Positions 6,676-14,483 of a DNA stretch of 64,000 nucleotides are shown one piece after another. How positions within the stretch are numbered: position 1 is the stretch's first letter; each line of letters starts with the position of its first letter. Source of the stretch: an uncultured Eubacteriales bacterium (GTDB lineage: Bacteria > Bacillota > Clostridia > Oscillospirales > Acutalibacteraceae). The position numbers were made by a program, and so were the translations under genes. Below the pieces are notes generated by a model, which had not been told where the DNA came from, did not search any database, and saw only the letters and a list, made by a program, of their open reading frames with translations. The stretch spans positions 1 through 64,000 of the forward strand of contig CAKSDI010000004.1 in NCBI GenBank assembly GCA_934445035.1, written 5' to 3'.

Positions 6676-6708
6676 TATGCCCCCAAACCGAATCGGTTTG
6701 GGGGCATA
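6676..6708. terminator. Perfect 15-bp inverted repeat between two minus-strand genes
   Basis: TATGCCCCCAAACCG, loop AAT, CGGTTTGGGGGCATA. It follows the stop of the LtaS/MdoB-like gene by 12 bases and is probably its terminator or a processing hairpin. There is no clear T run on the minus strand. Confidence 0.65.
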
Positions 6709-6719
6709 AATAAAATTTT

Positions 6720-8150
6720 TTATAAGTTTTTATAATATCGCGAATTTTTCGAAAGCGCTTTTGAGAGCTTTTTAATTCCGTATTTCTCGGCAAGCGTTTT
6801 TTCGCCTGAAAAAAGATCGGTGCCTAAGCCTAACCTTGAGCCTTTTATCTCACAGCCGAGAGCCGAAAGGACCGTCGGGTACATATCAAGCGTGGTAAAT
6901 GTGCGGTTTTTTATATTTGTTTTTTCTTTATCCGAATTTATAATGCAGTTATATACTCTTCTTGAATAAGCTTTATCGACATTTCTTTCTATATATTCGT
7001 TTGCCATTGAGGGGTGATCGCCTGTAACTACTATCACCGTGTCCTTATAAAAATCCTGCTCTTTTATCCACTCGATAAATTTATTTACCTGCCTTGAAGA
7101 GCATTTTAGCACGGTGTCGTACTTCTCTTTGCCGTCGTTTTCACATTCGCTGCACAAGTATCCGTCGCGGTGGTGCGTGTCGGAAGTCAGCATATAAAAG
7201 GCAAACGGCGCGTTTTCTTTAGATTTTTTTAAGAGAACTTCTTTTGCGTAATCAAAAAGCTTTGAGTCCTCAAAACCCCAATTTACTTTGTAGCCTTTTT
7301 CTATTATCCCGTCTTTTAGGGCGGTGTCATAATCGTAAAATTCGTGCACGCCGTGGGTTTCGAAAAGCTTTTGCCTTAGACCGTACTCCATAGGCGAGCC
7401 TACCATTACCGACTGCGAATAACCGTTTTCCTTTAAAATATCGTTTATCGTCTGCGTGTTTTTAAGCGGAGCGGAAAAATCGACCGAATTATTAATACCT
7501 ATCTTCATCTGCGCGCCCGAAGTGTAAGCCGTGAGCGCGGCGGTGGTCCAGGTGCAGCCGGGCATTGCGTACCCTCCGCCGAAACCCGAATTATCGGAAA
7601 AATTGATGTTATTTAAAGCCTGTTCATAAAGCTCATCGATATCCCCGGTTTCGAGCGCTCCGCCCTGCTTTGAAGAAGCAAAGGTCGTTTCCATTGACTC
7701 TAAGAAAATATGTATAAGATTTTTTTTGGTTTCGGGGAAAGTGATGTTATTTGTATCGGTGTTGACAAACTCGGTTTCGTAAATATCCGAATAGCTTAAC
7801 CTATCGATAACAAATCCCGAAAGCCCCGCATAGGTGCAGGCGGAAATCAGCATTACAGCACTTAAGATCAGCGATACCGCTTTTATAAGCCTTTGCTTTG
7901 TTTTTATCAACACCGCCGAAGTTACAAGCACTGCAGAAATAAGCGCTGCCGGCAAAAAGGCATAGAGAAAATAAAGCTTGAAAAACACAGGGTTAGAGCC
8001 CTCCGTGCCTGCAATAAGCGTGAACACGACCGAATCAAAACCCGTTCTGCCGAAAATTTTTATATACCACACCGCGCTGCACAAAACCAGCACGGAAAAT
8101 GAAAGCAATATCAAAAGAAAAATTTTAGATCGGTTTTTGCTTTTTGCCAA
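6720..8150 (-). CDS. LtaS/MdoB-type membrane phosphoglycerol (or related) transferase
   Basis: 476 residues. N-terminal membrane part with about four hydrophobic segments (residues 10-135), then an extracytoplasmic sulfatase-fold domain. Visible motifs: IFLESMETTF (metal-binding Glu), GCTWTTAALTAYTSG with the nucleophile Thr, LTSDTHHRDGY, and VTGDHPSMANEY (metal-binding Asp/His). The GCTWTT block is closer to E. coli MdoB than to LtaS. The family moves phosphoglycerol or phosphoethanolamine from lipids to surface glycans or teichoic acid; the exact acceptor is unknown. The start is TTG 8150, spaced 8 bases from AAGGAGG; an earlier in-frame TTG (8174) lies upstream of that site. Confidence 0.85.
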   Translation of the reverse strand: MAKSKNRSKIFLLILLSFSVLVLCSAVWYIKIFGRTGFDSVVFTLIAGTEGSNPVFFKLYFLYAFLPAALISAVLVTSAVLIKTKQRLIKAVSLILSAVMLISACTYAGLSGFVIDRLSYSDIYETEFVNTDTNNITFPETKKNLIHIFLESMETTFASSKQGGALETGDIDELYEQALNNINFSDNSGFGGGYAMPGCTWTTAALTAYTSGAQMKIGINNSVDFSAPLKNTQTINDILKENGYSQSVMVGSPMEYGLRQKLFETHGVHEFYDYDTALKDGIIEKGYKVNWGFEDSKLFDYAKEVLLKKSKENAPFAFYMLTSDTHHRDGYLCSECENDGKEKYDTVLKCSSRQVNKFIEWIKEQDFYKDTVIVVTGDHPSMANEYIERNVDKAYSRRVYNCIINSDKEKTNIKNRTFTTLDMYPTVLSALGCEIKGSRLGLGTDLFSGEKTLAEKYGIKKLSKALSKNSRYYKNL

Positions 8151-8220
8151 ATCAAATTCCTCCTTTTTTAACAATAATATTACATCATTTTAATAAAAAT
8201 TTCAAGTCTGTCAAATTAAA

Positions 8221-8398
8221 AACCCTCCCCTTTAAGGGGAGGAAATATAAGTGACAGAATTTAGATGTTAGATATTAGACTTTAGATTTTAGACAAATCC
8301 TGCCTTCCGGCTTCGAGGGCGCGGGTGTCCGGTGGACACCTCTGCGAAGCAGAAGCGCCGACAGCTCCCTCGCAGAGGGAGCCTTGGGTTTCATCAAA
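8221..8398. repeat. Intergenic palindromic repeat cluster with TTAGATA-type tandem repeats
   Basis: No gene. Contents in order: hairpin CCTCCCC-TTTAA-GGGGAGG (8224-8242); degenerate 7-8-base repeats of TTAGATA/TTAGACT (about 8263-8295); hairpin GTGTCC-GGT-GGACAC (8327-8341); a CTCTGCGAAGCAGAAG hairpin; and AGCTCCCTC-GCA-GAGGGAGCC (8364-8385). On the minus strand the last hairpin comes right after prfC and may terminate it. Similar pieces recur at 3508, 14452, 14812, 15162 and 46353. Confidence 0.7.
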
Positions 8399-8401
8399 CC
8401 T

Positions 8402-9991
8402 TTATTCCTTGCTGAAATCTTCCAAAACAAGGCCTTCGTTTTTATCGAGCGCCCATTTAATATTCCAATCGCTTGTGAAAATAAGCAGGTCGTTTCCTTT
8501 AAAATCCTGCACCCACTTTGTATCGGAGGTGAGATTGAGGTCCTTAACCTCGCAATTTTTTTCTTTTATCCAGCGGATGAAAGAAAAGGGGAGGTTGTTT
8601 CGGATAACATCGACATTGTACTCGTTTTTAAGCCTGTATTCAAGCACTTCAAACTGCAAAACTCCTACAACTCCGACAATTACCCTTTCCATACCCGAAT
8701 CGGGCTCGTGGAATATCTGAATAGCGCCCTCCTGCGCTATCTGTTCCACGCCTTTTACAAACTGTTTTCTTTTAAGGCTGTCCCTATGCTCTATCACGGC
8801 GAAATGCTCGGGTGCAAATGTGGGGATACCCTCAAATTCCACCTTATGCTTTATTTCGCAAACAGTATCTCCGATAGAAAAAATTCCCGGATCGAACACT
8901 CCGATAATATCGCCTGCATACGCCTCGTTTATAACCTGCCTGTCGGAAGCCATAAGCTGAGTAGGCTGAGAAAGCCTGAGCGACCTTTTGCCCTGGATAT
9001 GGTAATATTCCTTATCCCTTTCGAATTTTCCCGAGCAGATACGCATAAATGTCATTCTGTCGCGGTGAGCCTTATTCATATTCGCCTGAATTTTGAATAC
9101 AAATGCCGAGAAATCCTCGCAGTCTGGCTCAATTTCGCCCTCCTTGCTCTTTCTTTCAAGCGGAGGAGCGGCAAGGTCGATAAAATAGTCCAAAAACGGC
9201 TCAACTCCGAAATTCGTGAGCGCCGAGCCGAAGAATACGGGCGTGAGCGTACCGTTTTTAACCTTTTCGATATCGAAATCAAAGCTTGCGCCGTCTAAAA
9301 GCTCTATCTGATCTACAAGCTCTTTTCTCTGATATTCGCCTATTAATTCGTCTAAAGTGTCAGTGTCTGTAATATCGCAGGAAACGGAGCTTATTTTTTC
9401 CTGACCTCTGTGGAACTCGTTAAAAGCCATTATCTGCCTTTTGTTCCTGTCAAAAACGCCTTTAAAGCTTACTCCGCAGCCGATAGGCCAGTTCATAGGA
9501 TAAGTTCCTATGCCGAATTCCTTTTCAAGCTCGTCGATAAGCTCAAAGGGATCTCTTGCCTCGCGGTCGAGCTTATTTATAAAAGTAAATATCGGAATAT
9601 GGCGCATAGCGGTTACTTTAAAAAGCTTCCTCGTCTGCGGCTCGATACCCTTTGCCGCGTCTATCACCATTACAACGCTGTCCGCCGCCATAAGCGTTCT
9701 GTAAGTATCCTCGGAAAAGTCCTGATGTCCGGGGGTGTCAAGAATGTTTATGCAGCACCCCTTGTATTCAAACTGCATAACGGAAGAGGTTATGGAAATT
9801 CCGCGCTGTTTTTCAAGCTCCATCCAGTCCGAAACCGCGTGCTTTGCGGTCGCTTTGCCTTTTACCGAGCCCGCCGTTTTTATCGCTCCGGAGTAAAGCA
9901 GGAGCTTTTCGGTCAGCGTGGTTTTACCCGCGTCAGGGTGGGAGATTATCGCAAATGTCCGTCTGCGGTTGATTTCTTCTTTTAAAGTCAC
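8402..9991 (-). CDS. prfC: Peptide chain release factor 3
   Basis: 529 residues, full length. Translational GTPase that recycles RF1/RF2 from terminating ribosomes. G1 SHPDAGKTTLTEKLL (residues 18-32), G2 RGISITSSVMQFEY, G3 DTPGHQDFSEDTYRTL, G4 FINKLDREARDP are all in place, followed by RF3-type domains II and III (e.g. EGAIQIFHEP, VGVLQFEVLEYRL). Start GTG 9991 overlaps the stop of the peptidase gene by 4 bases (GTGA), so it is translationally coupled to a four-gene operon that starts at 11392. Its place behind a PqqD/HprK-like set is unusual. Confidence 0.95.
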   Translation of the reverse strand: MTLKEEINRRRTFAIISHPDAGKTTLTEKLLLYSGAIKTAGSVKGKATAKHAVSDWMELEKQRGISITSSVMQFEYKGCCINILDTPGHQDFSEDTYRTLMAADSVVMVIDAAKGIEPQTRKLFKVTAMRHIPIFTFINKLDREARDPFELIDELEKEFGIGTYPMNWPIGCGVSFKGVFDRNKRQIMAFNEFHRGQEKISSVSCDITDTDTLDELIGEYQRKELVDQIELLDGASFDFDIEKVKNGTLTPVFFGSALTNFGVEPFLDYFIDLAAPPLERKSKEGEIEPDCEDFSAFVFKIQANMNKAHRDRMTFMRICSGKFERDKEYYHIQGKRSLRLSQPTQLMASDRQVINEAYAGDIIGVFDPGIFSIGDTVCEIKHKVEFEGIPTFAPEHFAVIEHRDSLKRKQFVKGVEQIAQEGAIQIFHEPDSGMERVIVGVVGVLQFEVLEYRLKNEYNVDVIRNNLPFSFIRWIKEKNCEVKDLNLTSDTKWVQDFKGNDLLIFTSDWNIKWALDKNEGLVLEDFSKE

Positions 9992-10431
9992 TTAAAAAAA
10001 TCCTTCCGTTTTAATTTTAAAAGCTTACTGTAAACAAATTTGAGAGGGAAAAACAGGGTGTTTAAAAAAGGGTATATCCGCCTTAAATAAAGGGATCTTT
10101 CTATTTCTTTATACTTCCCGTTTTTTATAACCGCTTTAAGCTCCCCTATTATGTCCGTAATCTTTACGCCGTACTCATAAAAGGCGTTGTTATCGCCGCG
10201 CATAATATATTCGTCGCCCGAAATTCTGCGAATTCTGTGCAGGATAAGAATACCGTTTTTCTTAAATAAAACCACGGAATTCTTTTTAGGGCTTTTATCC
10301 GCTTTTTTAAGGACTGCCAAGTCCTTTTCGGAGTTTATAAGCGGCCGCATACTCGCGCCCTTTGTTTTTACAAAGACCGCGTCTTCATATTTAAGTTTTT
10401 CCTCGGCGGTGCTTAGATCGTTTATATTCAT
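9988..10431 (-). CDS. S24/S26-type peptidase, SipW-like
   Basis: 147 residues. Serine-peptidase boxes: KGASMRPLI (nucleophile Ser in SMxP, about residue 27), LILHRIRRI (His, as in the Ser/His signal peptidases of the SipW/ER type) and MRGDNNAFYE followed by VKITDIIGEL. There is no N-terminal membrane anchor; a hydrophobic stretch PFLNTLFFPLKFVY lies near the C-terminus. Stop and start codons overlap with both neighbours (ATGA, GTGA). Small S24/S26 peptidases next to PqqD-like and HprK-like genes occur in peptide-modification (RiPP-type) loci, where they are suspected to cut leader peptides; here that remains inference. Confidence 0.8.
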   Translation of the reverse strand: MNINDLSTAEEKLKYEDAVFVKTKGASMRPLINSEKDLAVLKKADKSPKKNSVVLFKKNGILILHRIRRISGDEYIMRGDNNAFYEYGVKITDIIGELKAVIKNGKYKEIERSLYLRRIYPFLNTLFFPLKFVYSKLLKLKRKDFFK

Positions 10432-10691
10432 TCGAGCAGATCCTCGCGCTTTAGAGCATTTAAAATATCGCTTACCGATCTTGCCGCGTCCGGCTCGCTT
10501 ACATCATATTCCTTTAAAAGCGAGGCGATCAAAGCTTTCTCGTCTGTTTCCTTTAAAAGCGCGCGGAAGATAAAGGCGCCTGTTTCATTTAAGGTTATCA
10601 CCTTATCCTTTGCGCCGTTTTTCTTCCCGACTGCGGCGGCGATATATTCGCCTCCTACCTTATTTACCGTGAATTTATACTTAAGCTTCAT
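10428..10691 (-). CDS. PqqD-like peptide-binding protein
   Basis: 87 residues, one PqqD/RRE-type winged-helix domain: the two strands FTVNKVGGEYIAAAV and KDKVITLNETGAFIFRALL, then helices with SLLKEYDVSEPDAARSVSDILNAL and KREDLLE. The LNETGAFIF.LL signature is diagnostic for the PqqD superfamily, whose members bind the leader of ribosomally made peptides. ATGA overlaps on both sides make it the middle of a coupled operon. No radical SAM enzyme and no precursor peptide were found nearby. Confidence 0.85.
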   Translation of the reverse strand: MKLKYKFTVNKVGGEYIAAAVGKKNGAKDKVITLNETGAFIFRALLKETDEKALIASLLKEYDVSEPDAARSVSDILNALKREDLLE

Positions 10692-11392
10692 ACCTTTTCC
10701 TCTTTAAAAATAGAATTGTAAGCGCACTTTGCCGAGCTTTCAAGAGTGTTGCAGAAAATATCGTAAAACTCGCAGATTCTTAAGAATTTATCGAGCAGCG
10801 AAAAAGTGAGATTTGAAAGCTCTTCGTTTTGCGGAATATAAATTCTGTTTAAAAGCTCCCTTAAAGCCGCTTTTTTTGAAACTTTAAGCGTTTCGTTTTC
10901 TTTTGCTCTTTTAATAAAGCAGACAGCACTAAGCTCGCATTTATCAGTGCCTTTAAGCTTTTCTTTTCCGCACCAGGGGGTGGGGTAAGCGAAAAACTTT
11001 CCGTTTTCAATCCTTATAAGAGGCTTATCGCCGTTTACGATTCTTACCCTGTTTTTAAAAACCTTTATCCAATTTTGCATATGGGTGGTTTTTCCCGTGC
11101 CGCTCGAGGCAGTGAAAGCAATTCCCTTGTTATCCGCCTCTATCACCGCCGCGTGCATTAAAAACGCGCCGTAATGCGGGGCAATTTCCGATATTTTTCT
11201 GTAAAGAGCGGTGATTTCAAGCATTTTGCGGTCAGAGCAACCGGAAATTTCCGATTCTCTTTTAAAATCGGCAACGCTGAGCCTTATCGTTTCTTCAGGC
11301 TTCTTATCGGATGAAAAATCCTTTAAAAAAAGCTTTGTGGAATCTAAAATTCCGTCAATTTCAAAGCAGATTCCCGCAAACTCGCAAATCAA
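10688..11392 (-). CDS. HPr-kinase-like ATPase (HprK-related)
   Basis: 234 residues, first gene of the operon. P-loop TASSGTGKTTHMQNW (ASSGTGKTT at 95-103) with the preceding FLMHAAVIEADNKGIAF strand and the later INGDKPLI-type block (VNGDKPLIRI) and YPTPWCGKEKL: the pattern of HprK-related/PEP-carboxykinase-fold proteins found beside PqqD genes. Such proteins are thought to phosphorylate or otherwise modify peptides (as in some lasso and other RiPP systems). Start TTG 11392 follows GGCGGTGAAG. It is not true HPr kinase: the sequence is shorter and lacks the usual N-terminal domain. Confidence 0.8.
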   Translation of the reverse strand: MICEFAGICFEIDGILDSTKLFLKDFSSDKKPEETIRLSVADFKRESEISGCSDRKMLEITALYRKISEIAPHYGAFLMHAAVIEADNKGIAFTASSGTGKTTHMQNWIKVFKNRVRIVNGDKPLIRIENGKFFAYPTPWCGKEKLKGTDKCELSAVCFIKRAKENETLKVSKKAALRELLNRIYIPQNEELSNLTFSLLDKFLRICEFYDIFCNTLESSAKCAYNSIFKEEKV

Positions 11393-11453
11393 TTATCTTC
11401 ACCGCCTAATTTAAAATACATTAAATTATACCATATTTTATCCTTTAAAGCAA

Positions 11454-12155
11454 CTAAAAACACGCGTTTATAAGCGCTTTTAAAATATCAAGGCTGTGCT
11501 TGTCCGATTTAAAGGAAAATTCGGGGTGCCACTGCACTGCGAGCAGGAATTTTTTATCTTTCATAAATGCCGCCTCTGTAAGTCCGTCTTCGCTTACAGC
11601 GGCGCTTTTTAGCTTATCGGATAGTTTTTTTACCGCCTGGTGATGATAGCTGTTAACGCTTAAAGTATCGGTTTTAAGTATATCATAAAGCAAAGAGTCC
11701 TTATTTATGCTTACTTTATGCACCGCGTGGTCGTAAGGCGGTGTCATATGGTGCTCGGTGTTGCTTTTATGGAATTTATCGAGATCCTGATACAGCGTGC
11801 CGCCGAGCGCCGCATTTATAAATTGCAGACCGCGGCAGATACCGAGAACCGGCTTGTTTTCATCGATCGCGATCTTTAAAAGCGTGGTTTCAAGGGTATC
11901 TCTGAGTTCGCTTGTTTCTCCGCAGAACTCCGTTTTTTCCTCGCCGTAAATTTTAGGCGATACATCCTGACCGCCTGTAAATAAAAAGCCGTCGCAAAGC
12001 TCGGAGCATTTTTTGATATCCTCACTTTCCGAATAAAGCGGAAGAATTATCGGAATTCCTCCGGCGGCGGTTATTCCCTCAAGGTATCCGGGGAGCATCC
12101 ACACAGAGTCCTTTTCGCTGTCAAATAAAGGCGTTACTCCTATTATCGGTTTCAT
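11454..12155 (-). CDS. Class I glutamine amidotransferase-like hydrolase (peptidase C26, PuuD-like)
   Basis: 233 residues. The family cleaves gamma-glutamyl amide bonds (gamma-Glu-GABA or folate polyglutamate types) in the cytosol. Triad: Cys in LGICRGLQ (about residue 108), His in AVQWHPEF with the following Glu. GITAAGGIPIILPL, GFLFTGGQDVSP and the HHMTPPYDHAVHKV segment are typical of the PuuD group. It has ATG 12155 with GGAGG upstream. It is separated from the HprK-like operon by ~60 bases and might be transcribed with it. Substrate unknown. Confidence 0.88.
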   Translation of the reverse strand: MKPIIGVTPLFDSEKDSVWMLPGYLEGITAAGGIPIILPLYSESEDIKKCSELCDGFLFTGGQDVSPKIYGEEKTEFCGETSELRDTLETTLLKIAIDENKPVLGICRGLQFINAALGGTLYQDLDKFHKSNTEHHMTPPYDHAVHKVSINKDSLLYDILKTDTLSVNSYHHQAVKKLSDKLKSAAVSEDGLTEAAFMKDKKFLLAVQWHPEFSFKSDKHSLDILKALINACF

Positions 12156-12212
12156 AACTATTCCTCCAAAATCAAAAACGGCGCTTTACAAAATAAGTAA
12201 AGCGCCTTTGCT

Positions 12213-12486
12213 TAGACAATTCAATCAGGGTACAACACTTCTCATAGCGGAAAATTTGTCCGATTATATTGTCTCGTCATTTGAAATACGGCAGTATTCC
12301 TGCATTCCTCGACTTCATAATCAAAAAAATTTTCTCGCTATGAGTCGAAGATTTTGTAAGATAACGGCGCTGTTTAGCGGCGCGGCGCCCGACCGAGGAA
12401 TACTGTCGTATTGTGAGCGGAGGGCAACAAAGTCGATGAATGCGCCGTTTCTTCAAAAAAGTATTGTACTCTGATTGTATTGTCTA
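12213..12486 (+). mobile_element. MITE copy A (274 bp, full length)
   Basis: Starts TAGACAATTCAATCAG and ends CTGATTGTATTGTCTA: terminal inverted repeats of about 24 bp, with TA at both outer edges as expected for a TA-targeting (IS630/Tc1-mariner-like) element. Same length and interior as copies B and C. No transposase: the only long open frame in it is an apparent 88-codon ORF conserved merely because the element is conserved. Confidence 0.9.
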
Positions 12487-12561
12487 ATTAAATTTTAAAT
12501 CATTTATATGACTTTGTCAATGGAAAAATTGATTTTGGTATGTTATAATAAAAATGCATAA

Positions 12562-13455
12562 TTACATTATAGTAAAAAGCGTGAGCATACTTCTTATTCT
12601 TTCATAAATTTCCCGCGCTTTTCCTATATCTAGCGGATTTTCGCCTAAGCCTGCCTCCACCGTAAATCCGGGGCGGCCGAATTCTTCTATAAACCAATCC
12701 TTAAACCCTCCGCCCACAGCCGTGCCCTCGGGAATATCGAGAGCATAATTTGAGGCTGTTGCCATTATCTGCGCCATTTGCTCGGAATTCCGAGGGTTTT
12801 TATTCCCGAATGTGTAATAGATGACCTCGCCCTGCGTGTGAAGAGCCAAAACCTGTTTTAAATTCACAGTCCTGCAAAGCGCGCAGAGCGCGGCGGTTTC
12901 AGGTTCGCTTTCAGGTCTTGTTCCTCCGAATTTCGTAGGTCCGGGGGATAAAATTCCGTGCTTGCGCTCGGTTATTTTCACATTTTGAAAATCCGCCGCA
13001 AAATTGTGGTTTATATCTATTCCTCTGGCGTTTGCGTTCCAGTGAAGAGTATCGCCGAGAGAAGCCCTCTTCACAAATCCGGAAAATCCGCCTGCACAAG
13101 ACGCGCCGTTTATGGATATTTCGCAGCCGTCGGGGTTTACCCTCGGCACTATTATTACTCCGCAGTTTTTAAAAGCCTCGGTCACCCTTATTCCGCCGAG
13201 CGGACTGTCGGTAAAAAGCGCGCTTGCAAGCTCCGATAAAAAATACATAGCGATATTCGTCGTGATATGCTCGCTGCCGTGAAATGCGGCGGCTATTAAA
13301 GAACAGTTTTTAAGTCTGCCTATTTTCAGTGCGAATATCTCTCTTCCCGCACAGCTTTTTGAAAGAGTTATCTTTTTTATAAAAGGGTATTTTTTTATAA
13401 GAGCGTCGGTAAGCTTTAAAAGCTCGGTATAAGAATAATTTATGTTTTCAACCAT
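12562..13455 (-). CDS. M14-family zinc carboxypeptidase
   Basis: 297 residues, no signal peptide. Zinc site FHGSEH (HxxE, about residues 58-63) and the later His in LALHTQGEVIYY; catalytic Glu in GFTVEAGLGENP near residue 270; VPRVNPDGCE and RGIDINHNF are further M14 signatures. Relatives in sporulating Firmicutes (YqgT/gamma-D-glutamyl-diamino acid endopeptidase I group) cut peptidoglycan stem peptides; that role is a guess from similarity. GAGGT is 5-6 bases before the ATG. Divergent from the Nudix gene. Confidence 0.88.
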   Translation of the reverse strand: MVENINYSYTELLKLTDALIKKYPFIKKITLSKSCAGREIFALKIGRLKNCSLIAAAFHGSEHITTNIAMYFLSELASALFTDSPLGGIRVTEAFKNCGVIIVPRVNPDGCEISINGASCAGGFSGFVKRASLGDTLHWNANARGIDINHNFAADFQNVKITERKHGILSPGPTKFGGTRPESEPETAALCALCRTVNLKQVLALHTQGEVIYYTFGNKNPRNSEQMAQIMATASNYALDIPEGTAVGGGFKDWFIEEFGRPGFTVEAGLGENPLDIGKAREIYERIRSMLTLFTIM

Positions 13456-13506
13456 TTTTAACCTCTTTGCGGTTTTTTAAAAATATATGAAAGGAAATCT
13501 TAAAAA

Positions 13507-14061
13507 ATGAATGTGCGAGAAAAACAGCTGAAAAAAGAATATGTTTTTAAAGGTAAAATTATAAATGTGAGAAAAGATCTGGCCCTGCTTCCTAACGGTA
13601 AAGAGGCGGTAAGAGAAGTGGTCGAGCATAACGGCGGCGTGTGCGTCGCGGCGCTTGACAGCGAGGGCTATGTTTACACTGTTTCGCAGTTTCGCTATCC
13701 TTACGGCGAGGAGATAACGGAAATTCCCGCCGGCAAAAGAGAAAGCTTAAATGAGGACCCTCTCGAATGCGGAAAGCGGGAATTAAGAGAAGAAACAGGG
13801 CTTACGGCTGATAATTTCATCTTCTTAGGCAAGCTATATCCAACGCCGGGTTACTGCGGCGAGATAATCTGGATGTACGCCGCAACTTCTCTTCATAAGG
13901 GCGAAACCGATTTTGATGACGACGAATTTTTAAATATTAAAAAAATAAAGCTTGAAGATCTTGCCGATATGATACTTTCGGGCGAAATTACCGACGCGAA
14001 AACTCAAACGGCGATCTTAAAGCTTAAAATTTTAAAAGACAGCGGAAAAATCCGAAGTTAG
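13507..14061 (+). CDS. Nudix hydrolase, ADP-ribose pyrophosphatase type
   Basis: 184 residues. Splits ADP-ribose or related nucleoside diphosphate compounds. N-terminal strands EYVFKGKIINVRKD and VVEHNGGVCVAAL, then SQFRYPYGEEITEIPAGK and the Nudix box EDPLECGKRELREETGL (about residues 80-96). The box start has six rather than five residues between the Gly and the first Glu (G-KRESLN-E), a one-residue insertion. GAAAGGAAATC precedes ATG 13507. Followed by a TTAGATATTAGATTTTAGA repeat and a terminator. Confidence 0.9.
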   Translation: MNVREKQLKKEYVFKGKIINVRKDLALLPNGKEAVREVVEHNGGVCVAALDSEGYVYTVSQFRYPYGEEITEIPAGKRESLNEDPLECGKRELREETGLTADNFIFLGKLYPTPGYCGEIIWMYAATSLHKGETDFDDDEFLNIKKIKLEDLADMILSGEITDAKTQTAILKLKILKDSGKIRS

Positions 14062-14084
14062 ATATTAGATTTTAGAAAAACAAA

Positions 14085-14122
14085 CCCACGGTTCGCTAAA
14101 ATAGCGAACCGTGGGTAATTTT
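14085..14122. terminator. Terminator between convergent Nudix and XRE genes
   Basis: CCCACGGTTCGCT pairs with AGCGAACCGTGGG around AAAAT; followed by AATTTTT on the plus strand. Confidence 0.9.
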
Positions 14123-14340
14123 TACCTTTTCGGATACGGCAGATCGGGCAGACCTAAAATATAATCTGCCGAAACTCCTAAATAAAGACAGACTTGTTTT
14201 AAATATGTTATCGGCATAAGATTTATGCCTTTTTCATACCTAGCGTATTGTTGCTGTTTAATTTTTAAATATTCTGCCATTTGTTTTTGAGTAATATTTT
14301 TGCTTTCTCTTTCAAATTGAATAATTTCATTATAATACAT
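14122..14340 (-). CDS. Tiny XRE regulator with conserved tail (copy 3)
   Basis: 72 residues from ATG 14340, preceded by GGGAAGTG. Cro/C1-type domain: IIQFERESKNITQKQMAEYLKI, recognition region KQQQYARYEKGI, then the tail GVSADYILGLPDLPYPKR. In this copy the segment before the tail (CLYLGVSAD) differs from the usual CKFYNVSAD. Upstream lie two copies of an AACAC-2-GTGTT palindrome within overlapping divergent promoters, the likely operator. First of three tandem minus-strand copies. Confidence 0.85.
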   Translation of the reverse strand: MYYNEIIQFERESKNITQKQMAEYLKIKQQQYARYEKGINLMPITYLKQVCLYLGVSADYILGLPDLPYPKR

Positions 14341-14364
14341 TTTTTCACTTCCCGAAAAAATTTT

Positions 14365-14415
14365 ATCAAAAAATACAACACTTGTGTTGACAAATGAACA
14401 CAAGTGTTGTATAAT
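14365..14415. promoter_or_regulatory. Divergent promoters with twin operators (XRE copy 3)
   Basis: Rightward promoter TTGACA (14387-14392), 17-bp spacer, TATAAT (14410-14415). Leftward promoter for the XRE gene: TTGTCA (14393-14388), 17-bp spacer, TTTGAT (14370-14365). Two palindromes, AACACTTGTGTT (14377-14388) and AACACAAGTGTT (14397-14408), are centred 20 bp apart, two helical turns, covering both -35 boxes and the rightward spacer. Confidence 0.75.
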
Positions 14416-14451
14416 GTAATCGTAGAAAATAAAAAACTTAATTAATCACCG

Positions 14452-14480
14452 ACATTCTCGAAGTCGGAAGCCTTTGATCG
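14452..14480. repeat. Short palindrome downstream of XRE copy 4
   Basis: CCGACATTCTCGAAGTCGG-type hairpin followed by AAGCCTTTG. It terminates or processes the XRE copy 4 transcript and is also the first structure met by the rightward promoter at 14387-14415. Confidence 0.55.
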
Positions 14481-14483
14481 TGC

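Noticed and set aside
8384..9298. Long plus-strand ORF opposite prfC
   Set aside because: Mirror frame of a well-conserved GTPase gene; no ribosome site and no recognisable domain.
11393..11453. Possible precursor peptide gene before the HprK-like/PqqD set
   Set aside because: The 60-base gap upstream of the operon and the region up to the C26 gene contain no short ORF with a ribosome site.
12208..12474. 88-codon ORF with similar copies at 24800-25066 and 33553-33771
   Set aside because: It lies wholly inside the 274-bp MITE; similarity between copies is explained by the element, there is no ribosome site, and the frame runs over terminal repeats.
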